Both the position numbers and the translations under genes were made by a program. This document shows positions 1 through 8,470 of a stretch of 58,951 bases of DNA, one piece after another. Numbering within the stretch: position 1 is the stretch's first letter; each line of letters begins with the position of its first letter. The notes under the pieces are model-generated. The model did not search any database. It had not been told where the DNA came from and was given only the letters and a program-made list of their open reading frames with translations. Source of the stretch: Clostridiaceae bacterium (lineage in GTDB: Bacteria; Bacillota; Clostridia; Peptostreptococcales; Tindalliaceae); the NCBI GenBank assembly GCA_024635995.1, contig JAGXHW010000034.1, positions 1 through 58,951 on the forward strand, given 5' to 3'.

Positions 1-512
1 ATGCGTTCATCGTCGTAACGGCTGCCCTGAAGGATATCCTGCGGCATTTTGTCTTCTGGCACATCCAGCAACATAAGTGTTTCCCGCACAGTTTCGCCCC
101 CGATGAAGGTTTTCACCAATCCGCGAAAAATTGATTGGATCTTTTCACAGGTACCGGGCAGACCACCGAAAAAGACAGTTGCCACAGGGCCTCCCTGATG
201 AGCTAGGAGGTGTTGCTGCTTCATTTCTTCCAACAGAAAACCCACCATGTTAACGGCATCCTCCTGGTCAAGCCGGTAGCTGAGTCCCAGGCGGTTGATG
301 CGGTTTTGGCGAATCCAGTCAATCACTTCTTTTCGTTTTGCTTCGTGTCGGTATTCCTCCAGTGCCCGGCCAGTCTTATCATCAGCGATGATCACTTCAT
401 AGCCGCATTCTTTCAGCAGTTCTGCCGCCGAAGTGATGCCCAGGGTATGGGCGTCCAGTGATGGTTTGATGAAACCGTATCGGACTGCTGTAATATCGAA
501 GTTATCAGGCAC
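1..512 (-). CDS. Cobalamin-binding domain protein, 3' end outside window
   Basis: Partial gene: 170 codons are visible and the C-terminus lies beyond base 1. The start is GTG at 512-510, preceded by a G-rich ribosome site (about 521-527) and overlapping the upstream dehydrogenase stop by 8 bases, so the two are translationally coupled. The N-terminus reads like a B12-binding fold: DAHTLG (residues 20-25) fits the DxHxxG motif that presents the lower-axial His, followed by a GLS strand and a VFFGG strand in the expected order. DAHTLG resembles the motif of lysine and ornithine aminomutase subunits, but the rest is not those enzymes. What chemistry follows (radical SAM, mutase or methyltransferase) cannot be seen. 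B12-binding domain is fairly sure; product unknown. Confidence 0.65.
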   Translation of the reverse strand, partial: MPDNFDITAVRYGFIKPSLDAHTLGITSAAELLKECGYEVIIADDKTGRALEEYRHEAKRKEVIDWIRQNRINRLGLSYRLDQEDAVNMVGFLLEEMKQQHLLAHQGGPVATVFFGGLPGTCEKIQSIFRGLVKTFIGGETVRETLMLLDVPEDKMPQDILQGSRYDDER

Positions 513-1593
513 GGCTTTTCTCCCCCCTTAAAAAGGACGCAATATCAAGTTTATTCTCCCCTTCTTGGAGGAAAACCAAATTTCTGCCTTCCTTACGGAA
601 ATCCACGTCCAGCAATTTAATCGCCAGATCGATGATCAGAGTGGTGTAGGTCATAGATAAGCCCAGCTTCAATCCAATTGCCTCCAGGGGCACCAGGCCG
701 CAGGGAACGTCTTCAAAAATGTAGCGGTGCTTCAGGGACCCCGGTGCCTCGATGGTTTTATAGGCTTCGTTGTGTTGGATACATTCGAATAAATCGTTTC
801 CGGTGACATGATAGGTTCGCATCAGCCATTCCCGGGTGGTTTCCACTTTTAGGCCCAGTGTTTCAGATACCAGTACCCGTTCTTCGTCAATGTGTTCCAG
901 CATTTTAGACACGGAAGGGGTGATGCCGTCGTAATAATGCTTATAAGTGCTGTTTTTGCTTTCTGTCCACCCTGTGTTTAACAGCAATGGCGCGCAGTGG
1001 AGCACCATGCCCACATTACCGATGGAGGTTTGAATCATGGATGCTGCCGGAGTGAAGTAGGGTTGCAGGCATTCCGGCAACCGGTGGATCAGGTCCTTGT
1101 TTTCTTCGGCTTTTAAAGAGGCGATCAATACCTTGTCTTTAAACGTGATGATGTTCACTGCGTCTGCAGCTGTTTTACGGCAAGTGTAAATGATTGTCTG
1201 GGTTTCCGCAATGTCTTGAGGGAGGGAAGGATTGTGTTTTCTGTACACTTCCTGAAACTCCAGAGCCCCAAACGTTCTCCCCGGGTTCAGGACGATGAGG
1301 GTTTCCCTGGTGATGTTGCTGGCAATTAAAGCGGCCAGTTCTTTATGGGAATAGGCTGGAGTGGTGATGAGGATGATATCGGGATCTTCCAGTGCTTTCT
1401 TGATGTTGTCCGTCGCCAGGTCAATGGCTACGGTTCCATGGATCACACCTTCACAGTAAATAAGATGTGTTTCCATGAGTTTGGTGATGTTGGTTTTTGA
1501 ACGGTTCCACAAACTAACCCGGTGACCTGTCTGGCTGAGATGGGCTGCCATCGCCAGCCCGGAATTTCCGGCACCAATGACCGTAACGTTCAT
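505..1593 (-). CDS. NAD/NADP octopine/nopaline dehydrogenase family protein
   Basis: 362-residue dehydrogenase of the opine dehydrogenase family, which reductively joins an amino acid to a keto acid or runs the reverse reaction. The N-terminus is a Rossmann fold with GAGNSG at residues 7-12, followed by a basic WNRSK segment expected for NADP or NAD contact. The C-terminal half fits the all-helical octopine/nopaline dehydrogenase domain. The open frame begins at 1650, but an AGGGGGAA ribosome site at about 1599-1606 points to ATG 1593, directly before the Rossmann strand, so I trimmed 19 codons. It overlaps the downstream cobalamin-binding gene by 8 bases, which suggests joint action on one substrate. 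Substrate unknown. Confidence 0.8.
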   Translation of the reverse strand: MNVTVIGAGNSGLAMAAHLSQTGHRVSLWNRSKTNITKLMETHLIYCEGVIHGTVAIDLATDNIKKALEDPDIILITTPAYSHKELAALIASNITRETLIVLNPGRTFGALEFQEVYRKHNPSLPQDIAETQTIIYTCRKTAADAVNIITFKDKVLIASLKAEENKDLIHRLPECLQPYFTPAASMIQTSIGNVGMVLHCAPLLLNTGWTESKNSTYKHYYDGITPSVSKMLEHIDEERVLVSETLGLKVETTREWLMRTYHVTGNDLFECIQHNEAYKTIEAPGSLKHRYIFEDVPCGLVPLEAIGLKLGLSMTYTTLIIDLAIKLLDVDFRKEGRNLVFLQEGENKLDIASFLRGEKSRA

Positions 1594-1955
1594 ACCAATT
1601 CCCCCTCGGATGTCTGATGTAAGAAAAAAAAAAGCAAAAAAAACACTCATAATTCACTTGAATTCCAGCATTATCTAATGTATTTATTATATCATGCGAA
1701 TGGTTGAAGCTTCTTTATTATAACATTAATTGAAGGTTCAGAATAATTCTTACTTATTTTCAATACATTCGAGAGATAAGAAGACTGAATGAAAGCATTC
1801 TACTGCGGAGACGGTCTGTTCGCACATTTACAGTGTTTTCAAGCGTTTGTTTGTCTGGTGGAGATATTCTTGATGGATTTTGGGTATTTATTAATGGTGA
1901 AGTTCAATGTTTCTTGTCTGGATGATTCCAGAAAAAATTGCAGGGGGTCTAACAG
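1594..1955. other. Divergent intergenic region
   Basis: 362 bases between two divergent genes. It is AT-rich, with a TATAAT-like box at about 1686-1691 readable on the minus strand for the dehydrogenase operon and a long A/T tract at 1622-1645. The AGGGGG ribosome site of the next gene is at 1942-1947. I see no RNA structure or gene in it. Confidence 0.4.
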
Positions 1956-4715
1956 ATGAAATCAAAAATCCTAAATTATGTCGATTTTGAAAAGGCGAAT
2001 ACTTTGTTAGAAGGTTTTAACAAATCAACAGGTTTTGTAACTGCCATTCTAGACCTCGATGGAAATATCTTGTCTAAATCAGGATGGAGACAAATCTGCA
2101 CTGATTTTCATCGAATTAATCCCGAAACTGCTTTGAATTGCACGATTAGTGATACCAAATTAGCTAACAAAACGAGAGAAAACAAAAAATATAATTTCTA
2201 TAAATGTGTTAATGGATTAATTGACATACAAATACCTATCGTCATTAGAGGTGAACATATTGCCAACCTCTATTCAGGTCAATTCTTTTTTGAAAATCCT
2301 GATGTTGCTTTTTTTAAAAGTCAAGCCAAACTATATGGATTTGATGAGAGATCCTATCTTGAAGCTCTCGAGAAAGTGCCGGTGGTTTCAAAAGAAAAAG
2401 TTGAAGTTGTAATGAAATATTTGCTAGACATAATCCAAATGATTATTGAAATGACAGCTGAAAAATTAGAGCAGATAGAGCTGAATGAAGCGATTAAGAA
2501 AAGTGAAGCGGCTCTTTGGGATACCCAGGTAAAGCTTCAGCAGAATATGGACGATTTATTGGAATCACAACGGATTGCCCATTTAGGAACATGGAGGTTG
2601 GATTTAGCGACAAAACAGGTTGTGTGGTCGGAGGAGCTTTACAGAATGTATGGGTTTGACCCAACTATGCCACTCCCGTCCTTCTCAGAGCATATGAAGC
2701 TATTCACTCCGGAAAGCTGGGATAAATTATCGACCTCCGTTGAGCAAACAAGAACAGCCGGAACCCCTTACGAACTGGAGCTGGAAATTGTGACCAGTGA
2801 TGGATCGAATGGATGGGTGTGGGTGCGGGGTGAAGCTTTAAAGGATTCGAACGGCAACATTACCGGTCTCTGGGGAGCAGCCCAGGATATCACAGAGCGC
2901 AAGAAGATTGAGTATAAATTAAAGCAGAGCGAGGAAAAATTTCAACTTCTCTTTGACAAAGCACCTCTAGGGTATCTGGCTCTGGATTCAGAAGGCTGTT
3001 TTATTGAAGTTAATCAGAAATGGCTTGATACATTTGGATATAAAAAGGAGGAGGTTATCGGTAATTGGCTTGGCGATTTCTTATGCCCTGAATATGTATA
3101 CGCGTTCCGTGAACGCTTTCAGATATTCAAAGCCCAGGGGTATATTCAAAGCGAAGTTGAGATGCTGAAAAAAGACGGCAGACGTATTTTTATAGCCTTC
3201 GAAGGGAAAATTGCGTATGGCTCCGACGGAGAATTTAAGCAGACGCACGGCATTATGCAAGATATCACTGAACAAAGGAAGACTGAGAAAGCGCTAATAG
3301 AAAGCGAGTCAAAGTATCGCCGAATTACTGAAAACATGTCGGATGTCGTCTGGACCACTGACTTGAATCTAAACACCACTTACGTAAGTCCATCGGCTGA
3401 AAAGTTGTTTGGAGAATCAATCCAAACATATTTGACTCGTTCTGTTGAAGAGAAGTTTGTACCGGCTTCTTTAAGGGAAATACACCTGGTTTTGGCTGAA
3501 GAATTGGAAAAAGAGAACGACCCAGCAAGTGATAAAAAAAGAACCAGAATCATTGAAGCAGAGCATTATCGAGGCGATGGTAGTATCATTTGGGTTTCAA
3601 TGCATGTGGCTATTTTAAGGGATGAAAATGGTGAGGTCATAGGATTTCAGGGAGTGACGCGTGACATAACAATGCGTAAGAAAGTTGAAAGAGAACTGCT
3701 GTATTTAAGCAATCATGACCATCTAACAGGATTATATAATAGAAGGTTTTTGGAAGAAGAATTAAGAAGATTAGACACAAAAAAAACCCTCCCCTTGTCC
3801 ATTATTATGTGTGATGTCAACGGATTGAAACTGGTCAATGATTCATTTGGACACGATTCAGGAGATACACTTCTTAAAAACGCAGCGGAAATAATCAGGA
3901 AAGCATGTCGAGAAGAAGATCTTATTGCCAGAATCGGGGGCGATGAGTTTGTTGTAGTATTGCCTAATACTACAGCAAATGAAAGCGTAAAAGTTGCAAA
4001 CCATATAAAAGAACTGGCGTCTAAAGAAATGGTTGCGAATATTGAGTTGTCCATTTCCTACGGATATGATACCAAGATGAATGATAAACAATCAATTATC
4101 GAGACAATTGCAAACGCTGAAAACTACATGTACAGACACAAGCTGTATGAGCGTTCAAGCATAAGAAGCAAAACAATCGACCTGATCATGAATACGTTAT
4201 TTGAAAAAAGCAAGCGAGAGGCGGCTCATTCAAGTAGAGTGAGCAATATTTGCCAGGCTATCGCATCTAAGATGAATTTCAACAAAGATGAAGTCAATCA
4301 GATGAAAATTGCAGGATTGATTCATGATATTGGTAAAATAGGTGTGGATGAAAAAATACTAAATAAGCCGGGAAGTCTAACCATGGATGAAAGACGCGAT
4401 ATTGAAAGACATCCCGAGACAGGTTGGAGGCTGCTGAGCTCTACAAATGAATTTTCAGAATTGGCGCAATTTGTTCTTAATCATCATGAAAAATGGGATG
4501 GCAGTGGATATCCCAATGGACTCAAGGGTGAAGCAATACAGCTTGAAGCGAGGATTATTTGTGTTGCTGATGCCTATGATGCAATGACCAGCGATAGAAG
4601 TTATCGAAAAGGGTTGACACGGGAGGAAGCCATTAAAGAACTGACGAGATGTTCCGGTACACAATTTGACCCGAATATTGTAGATATCTTAGTGAATCAA
4701 ATATTGATGGCCTAA
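1956..4715 (+). CDS. PocR-PAS-PAS-PAS-GGDEF-HD-GYP cyclic-di-GMP signalling protein
   Basis: 919-residue soluble sensor that probably both makes and degrades cyclic-di-GMP. Domains in order: PocR ligand-binding domain (about 5-175, with conserved Cys residues), three PAS/PAC units (about 195-315, 320-440, 445-575), GGDEF (about 580-740, intact GGDEF at 661-665) and HD-GYP phosphodiesterase (about 745-919, HD at 790-791, GYP at 851-853). Both catalytic signatures are intact, so either activity is possible. No membrane segment or signal peptide is visible, so it senses cytoplasmic cues. The start ATG has AGGGGG 8 bases upstream. It appears to be transcribed alone; the nearest downstream terminator is about 400 bases away at 5113. 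Confidence 0.92.
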   Translation: MKSKILNYVDFEKANTLLEGFNKSTGFVTAILDLDGNILSKSGWRQICTDFHRINPETALNCTISDTKLANKTRENKKYNFYKCVNGLIDIQIPIVIRGEHIANLYSGQFFFENPDVAFFKSQAKLYGFDERSYLEALEKVPVVSKEKVEVVMKYLLDIIQMIIEMTAEKLEQIELNEAIKKSEAALWDTQVKLQQNMDDLLESQRIAHLGTWRLDLATKQVVWSEELYRMYGFDPTMPLPSFSEHMKLFTPESWDKLSTSVEQTRTAGTPYELELEIVTSDGSNGWVWVRGEALKDSNGNITGLWGAAQDITERKKIEYKLKQSEEKFQLLFDKAPLGYLALDSEGCFIEVNQKWLDTFGYKKEEVIGNWLGDFLCPEYVYAFRERFQIFKAQGYIQSEVEMLKKDGRRIFIAFEGKIAYGSDGEFKQTHGIMQDITEQRKTEKALIESESKYRRITENMSDVVWTTDLNLNTTYVSPSAEKLFGESIQTYLTRSVEEKFVPASLREIHLVLAEELEKENDPASDKKRTRIIEAEHYRGDGSIIWVSMHVAILRDENGEVIGFQGVTRDITMRKKVERELLYLSNHDHLTGLYNRRFLEEELRRLDTKKTLPLSIIMCDVNGLKLVNDSFGHDSGDTLLKNAAEIIRKACREEDLIARIGGDEFVVVLPNTTANESVKVANHIKELASKEMVANIELSISYGYDTKMNDKQSIIETIANAENYMYRHKLYERSSIRSKTIDLIMNTLFEKSKREAAHSSRVSNICQAIASKMNFNKDEVNQMKIAGLIHDIGKIGVDEKILNKPGSLTMDERRDIERHPETGWRLLSSTNEFSELAQFVLNHHEKWDGSGYPNGLKGEAIQLEARIICVADAYDAMTSDRSYRKGLTREEAIKELTRCSGTQFDPNIVDILVNQILMA

Positions 4716-4811
4716 GGTGTTATTCAGAATATGATTTGAAAAGAAGAACAAAGTATAGATGAAAAATGAAGGAATAATAATGGATGCTACAAAGATACCA
4801 ATTGATGCATT

Positions 4812-4910
4812 TCAAACATCATTGTTAAAAATCGAAGCGAAAGGTGGCGCCAGGTTAAACAGTGCATCTTCCATGTTGATTTGTTGGACAGTATTGGGTT
4901 TGAAAGCCAT
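4812..4910 (-). pseudogene. 5' remnant of a transposase gene
   Basis: A 32-codon open frame with a good GGAAAGGTGG ribosome site (4914-4923) and a TATAAT box about 50 bases upstream of the start. Its N-terminus MAFKPNTVQQINMEDALFNL resembles the start of IS1182/IS4-type transposases from memory, but it runs into a stop after 32 codons and nothing homologous follows. An inverted repeat lies upstream at 5002-5086. The remnant call is an inference from the N-terminal pattern and the truncation. Confidence 0.4.
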
Positions 4911-5001
4911 AATATCCACCTTTCCGAATCGTCTGTGATACTTTTATTATACCACAAATATGGCGGAAAGTGTTGATATTGCAATGTTATTAAGGTATTT
5001 G

Positions 5002-5086
5002 TTAGGTGTCTAAAAGATAGTTGCTATTAGTTCTTTAAGTTGCTTAAATGAGTATCCATTGGTGTGCAATTACTTTTGACACCTAA
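5002..5086. repeat. 85-bp element with 14-15-bp imperfect terminal inverted repeats
   Basis: TTAGGTGTCTAAAAG at 5002-5016 faces CTTTTGACACCTAA at 5073-5086; the arms are complementary apart from an extra or changed base. The arms could be ends of a small non-autonomous element, or an end of the decayed IS whose transposase remnant sits at 4812-4910. Confidence 0.5.
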
Positions 5087-5112
5087 ACCATAGTTAATTG
5101 ACAAAAGAAGTA

Positions 5113-5150
5113 CCACCTATTGATAAAGGTTTTATCGATAGGTGGTTTTG
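5113..5150 (+). terminator. Strong intrinsic terminator
   Basis: CCACCTATTGATAAA (5113-5127) pairs with TTTATCGATAGGTGG (5131-5145) over 15 bp with one G-U pair and a 3-base loop, followed by TTTTG TTTT. It would stop read-through from the cyclic-di-GMP gene before the Sel1 gene. Confidence 0.85.
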
Positions 5151-5163
5151 TTTTACTCCGACC

Positions 5164-5191
5164 TTGATAAGCAATAGAAAAATGCTAAAAT
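5164..5191 (+). promoter_or_regulatory. SigA-type promoter of the Sel1 gene
   Basis: TTGATA (5164-5169), 16-base spacer, TAAAAT (5186-5191), about 40 bases upstream of the start and directly after the terminator at 5113. Confidence 0.65.
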
Positions 5192-5230
5192 GAAATCAGT
5201 AATATTTCAAAAAAAAGGAGGGACAAAGCT

Positions 5231-5860
5231 ATGTGGGGAGTACAAGCTGAAAAAACAGAGTTTGCGAGATTGTATCCATTGTTTTATGGAACGCAAGATG
5301 AACGCAATTATGCAAAAGGAATCAAAACAATAAAAAAGCTTGCTGATAATGGATTTGTACCAGCGATTGGTGAACTTGGCATTGCTTACTTTGACCACTT
5401 AGGAGTTCGTAGAAATTACAACGAATCCTTTAAGTTCTACATGGTAGCTGCTGAAGAAGGATATCCCACCGCAGAATGTGGAGTCGGAAATTTTTATGCC
5501 ATGGCATTCCCAAAACACAATGCCTGCGAAAACGATTCCGTTAAAGCTGCCGAGTGGTGGCTTAAGGCTTCAGAACATGGAAACCCAGGAGCGCAGTGCA
5601 ATTTAGCAGGGTGTTATTTAAGAGGAATGGGCGTACAACATAACCCTGTGGAAGCATACATCTGGGGAGCAATGGCAGTTCACTGTTCTTATATCAGGTT
5701 TAATTCAGCCGAAGTTTTCAGAGATCAGGCGATAGCATTAATGAATGAAGAACAAATAATAAGTGCGAACAAAAGACTAGAAACACTCAAAGTGATTCTG
5801 CCATATGATTGGTCTGATCATACGACATACTGGAGAAGCCTGCATCAGAAATACCAATAG
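5231..5860 (+). CDS. Sel1-like repeat protein
   Basis: 209-residue protein with Sel1 (TPR-like) helical repeats. Recognisable units lie about 45-80 (ending GYPTAECGVG) and 105-150 (KAAEWWLKASEHGNPGAQC, then LRGMGVQHNPVEAYIWGAMA), preceded by a weaker unit at 28-44. Such solenoids mediate protein-protein contacts. No signal peptide or membrane segment is present, so it is cytoplasmic. AAAGGAGGG lies 9 bases before the ATG. It has its own promoter and is closed by the hairpin at 5893-5930, so it is monocistronic. Partner unknown. Confidence 0.85.
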   Translation: MWGVQAEKTEFARLYPLFYGTQDERNYAKGIKTIKKLADNGFVPAIGELGIAYFDHLGVRRNYNESFKFYMVAAEEGYPTAECGVGNFYAMAFPKHNACENDSVKAAEWWLKASEHGNPGAQCNLAGCYLRGMGVQHNPVEAYIWGAMAVHCSYIRFNSAEVFRDQAIALMNEEQIISANKRLETLKVILPYDWSDHTTYWRSLHQKYQ

Positions 5861-5892
5861 CAAAAAAAGTTATGCACAAGCAGTACGAACAT

Positions 5893-5930
5893 AAAAAAGC
5901 TGAAACAGATAGTTTATTTCAGCTTTTTTT
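5893..5930. terminator. Bidirectional terminator between convergent genes
   Basis: AAAAAGCTGAAA and TTTCAGCTTTTTTT form a stem of 12 or more bp around a short loop, with A-run and T-run on the two sides. It serves the Sel1 gene and the convergent acetate transporter. Confidence 0.85.
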
Positions 5931-5961
5931 CTGATCATAATGTTATTAAGGCTCTTCTTGT

Positions 5962-6570
5962 CTACCGTTTGACTGGTCCAATTGGGGCTACCACACGGCC
6001 ATAGATTTCATTTAAAACCTGAGCCATAGCGGTATAAATTGCAGAAAGTCCACAGATTATTCCTTCATAGCCAGCGAGTATCTTTATAGTGGGATTTTCT
6101 GTAATATCACCCAAAGCTAAAAGAAAAAAGAGAATGACTAAGGTACCAAAAACGAATTGTAAAGCTTTGCTGATTTTCAGAGTACCAAGAAACATAAAGA
6201 AACTATAAATTCCCCACAAAAAAAGATAAGCTGCCATAGAGACATTATCGGCTGCATCAGCCCAACCAAGCTTTGGCATAATAATTATAAAGACCAAAGA
6301 CAACCAAAAAAGTCCATAAGATGTAAATGCGGTAGTCCCAAAGGTGTTGTTTTTCTTCCACTCCATGATACCAACAAAAATCTGGCCTAAACCTCCCACG
6401 AAAATTCCCATAGCCAGAATCATGGCATTCATTGGGAAAAACCCTGCGTTAGATAGATTTAGTAACACTGTTGTCATCCCAAAACCAAGTAAACCCAAAG
6501 GTGCGGGATTTGCTGTTAAATCTTTGATGCTAATCATTGATACTGTTTGTTCCATTTCTACCTTATCCAT
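5962..6570 (-). CDS. Acetate uptake transporter (GPR1/FUN34/YaaH family)
   Basis: 202-residue inner-membrane channel or transporter for acetate or succinate of the AceTr (SatP/YaaH) family. The family signature [14 protein letters not shown] is at residues 21-34, just before TM1, and about six hydrophobic helices follow. Length matches the family (about 190-210). An unusually long GGGGGGG ribosome site precedes the ATG at 6570. For an anaerobe with butyrate kinase in the same window, import or export of short-chain acids is plausible. The downstream terminator is shared with the Sel1 gene. Confidence 0.92.
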   Translation of the reverse strand: MDKVEMEQTVSMISIKDLTANPAPLGLLGFGMTTVLLNLSNAGFFPMNAMILAMGIFVGGLGQIFVGIMEWKKNNTFGTTAFTSYGLFWLSLVFIIIMPKLGWADAADNVSMAAYLFLWGIYSFFMFLGTLKISKALQFVFGTLVILFFLLALGDITENPTIKILAGYEGIICGLSAIYTAMAQVLNEIYGRVVAPIGPVKR

Positions 6571-6909
6571 TAATTCACCCCCCCATATATTATTTGTGTT
6601 TTATGTTTTTTGCACACATTTTAAATTATACATGGTATTTGTGCTATTGACCAGAAATAGTTTGAAATTAAAAGAAAATTAAAAGACCAATTAAAGACTT
6701 TGATACAGCAGATTCATTGTTAATCTGAGTAAATGTAACAACTGAAGAGGAATAGATAGGATAAATATAGGGTATTAAATAAAGTGATGATGCAGGAAGG
6801 CTTCTCGGAGAAATTGCTGTGTGCCTTGATGCGCAAAAAGGAGGAACGGTAGATTTTTGCCACGCAAAGAATCAAGTGTATGCTGTAATGAAAACGAGGA
6901 GGTCTGAAA
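6571..6909. other. Intergenic region, no clear gene
   Basis: 339 bases between divergent genes. It contains a 20-codon open frame (6790-6852) without a ribosome site, which I do not call a gene. The GAGGAGG ribosome site of the next frame is at about 6896-6902. No structured RNA was recognised. Confidence 0.4.
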
Positions 6910-7617
6910 ATGAAAAACAAGACATCGTTGACTGTCATTCAAATGAACGATACCCATGCCTATTTTAACTTACATCAGGAGTTGTTCTGGCAAGGAAACC
7001 AGGCAGAGATTATCGAGAGAGAACTGGATCCATTCAAAGGTAACCTCGACACGATTGTGGGCGAGACTGCGACGGCGCTTAATCGTTATACGATGCTGGA
7101 ATCAACCATGGATAATTTCCTGTTGCAATCCTTGCTGGAAGTTTCAGGTGCCCAGCTGGCCTTTTCAAACGGCTGGAGATATGGCGCCCCTGTCATTCCC
7201 GGACCGGTCACTTTGAATGATCTTTATAATATTATTCCCATGAATCCGCTCATTGGTACAGTTGAAATAACGGGTGAAGAATTGATGAATATGCTGGAAG
7301 AAAATCTGGAAAAGACCTTTGCGGCTGACCCGTATGAACAAATGGGTGGCTATATCAAACGAATCCTTGGACTAACAGTTTACTTGAAAATTGAAAACCC
7401 GGTCGGCCAACGCATCCAAGAGGTGTTCGTCGGAAATGAACCGTTGGAGCGGACGCGCATATATCAAACGGCATTTGTAACCGAACAAGGTATTCCGAAA
7501 AAATACGGGCGTCAAAGAAGAGAACTGGAGATACATGCAGTAGAGGCAATGAAAGAATACCTGGAGAAGCACAAGCCTTTACATGCAGAACTTCGCGGAA
7601 CTTACACAGTTATTTAG
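6910..7617 (+). pseudogene. 5'-nucleotidase/metallophosphatase with internal deletion
   Basis: 235 codons remain of a protein normally about 500 long. The first about 24 residues match the start of the metallophosphatase domain (VIQMNDTHAYF, residues 9-19, where Asp14 and His16 would bind metal). The sequence then jumps directly to the end of that domain and into the 5'-nucleotidase C-terminal domain (about 40-235, with SNGWRYGAPVIPGPVTLNDL). The other metal ligands and the catalytic NH(D/E) segment are missing, so it cannot be an active phosphatase. The frame is open and has a ribosome site, so it may still be translated. There is no signal peptide, unlike many relatives. It looks like an in-frame deletion of about 250-300 codons. 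Confidence 0.75.
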
Positions 7618-7662
7618 TTTTGGACATGATAGTGAACCTTCAGACTATAAAGGATAAACGCC

Positions 7663-7831
7663 ATGGATAGAAAGCTTCAGCTAAACTCAGATAAATCATA
7701 TCTTTACTCCGCATGGGTGGCACTGGAACGGAAAGCCCGGCACCTAATCTGGGATCAAACGACCCAGTGGACCAATCCCAGGATGTCGCTTACGACCGGG
7801 GCGCCTACGCCGATAACAGAACAGTGTCTGA
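7663..7831. other. Degenerate upstream part of the clostripain remnant
   Basis: Two overlapping frames are open here, neither resembling a known protein. One frame holds a Gly/Thr/Pro/Ser-rich linker-like stretch of the kind found before secreted C11 peptidase domains. The frame that continues into the peptidase has stops at 7814 and 7829. Read as decayed coding sequence. Confidence 0.4.
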
Positions 7832-8470
7832 TATGGGAAGACCATCGATTGCAGTACCAACCAGCGTTTTCTTATCAGTTCCCAGGGAATGCGTTTACTG
7901 GAAGACAACCTGGGAAAGAAATCAATGGTTGAACCGGCAACCCTGACAGATTTCATCCGCTATATAGAAAGCAATTTCCCGGTAGACCGCTATTTGCTTA
8001 TTTTCTGGGATCATGGCGGCGGGTCTGTCACAGGGTATGGGTATGATGAACATTTCAAAGGTGACCACATGACACTGGATGGCATTGAACGGGCATTGTT
8101 CAATGCCGGCACCCAGTTGGATTTCATTGGCTTTGACGCCTGCCTGATGGCAACCCTGGAAACAGACTTTGTGGTGGAACCCTATGCCGATTATCTTATT
8201 GCCTCAGAAGAACTTGAACCGGGGATCGGATGGTATTACACCGGCTGGCCTAATGAACTGTCCCAAAATTCATCCGTGGAAACAATTGAACTGGGCAAAA
8301 AGCTAATTGACGATTACGTGCTTGAAGTTAAAAGACAAACCCCCAACGACTGGAACATTGAAAACCTGGCCATCACAAACCTGAATTACTTGATGAGCTA
8401 CAAGATCATTGATATTTACGGAAACAGTTATTGGACCCCGGCGATCACCAACTATAGAAAGGAAGATTTA
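7832..8470 (+). pseudogene. Clostripain-family (C11) peptidase fragment
   Basis: The core of a C11 cysteine peptidase survives in one frame. The catalytic His is in WDHGGG (codon 8012-8014) and the catalytic Cys in FDACLMA (codon 8141-8143), with PATLTDFIRY before and SEELEPGIGWYYTGW after, all in family order. The N-terminal half and signal peptide are lost: the frame is blocked by TAA at 7814 and TGA at 7829. At the 3' end it has no stop of its own and reads in frame into nudC. The family is normally secreted and cleaves after Arg. With no export signal and no proper start it is presumably inactive. An ATG at 7889 could start translation but lacks a good ribosome site. Confidence 0.75.

Noticed and set aside
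210-461. Plus-strand open frame of 83 codons
   Set aside because: It lies antisense inside the cobalamin-binding protein gene and shows no motif.
6787-6852. Small open frame of about 20 codons
   Set aside because: No ribosome site and no recognisable sequence.
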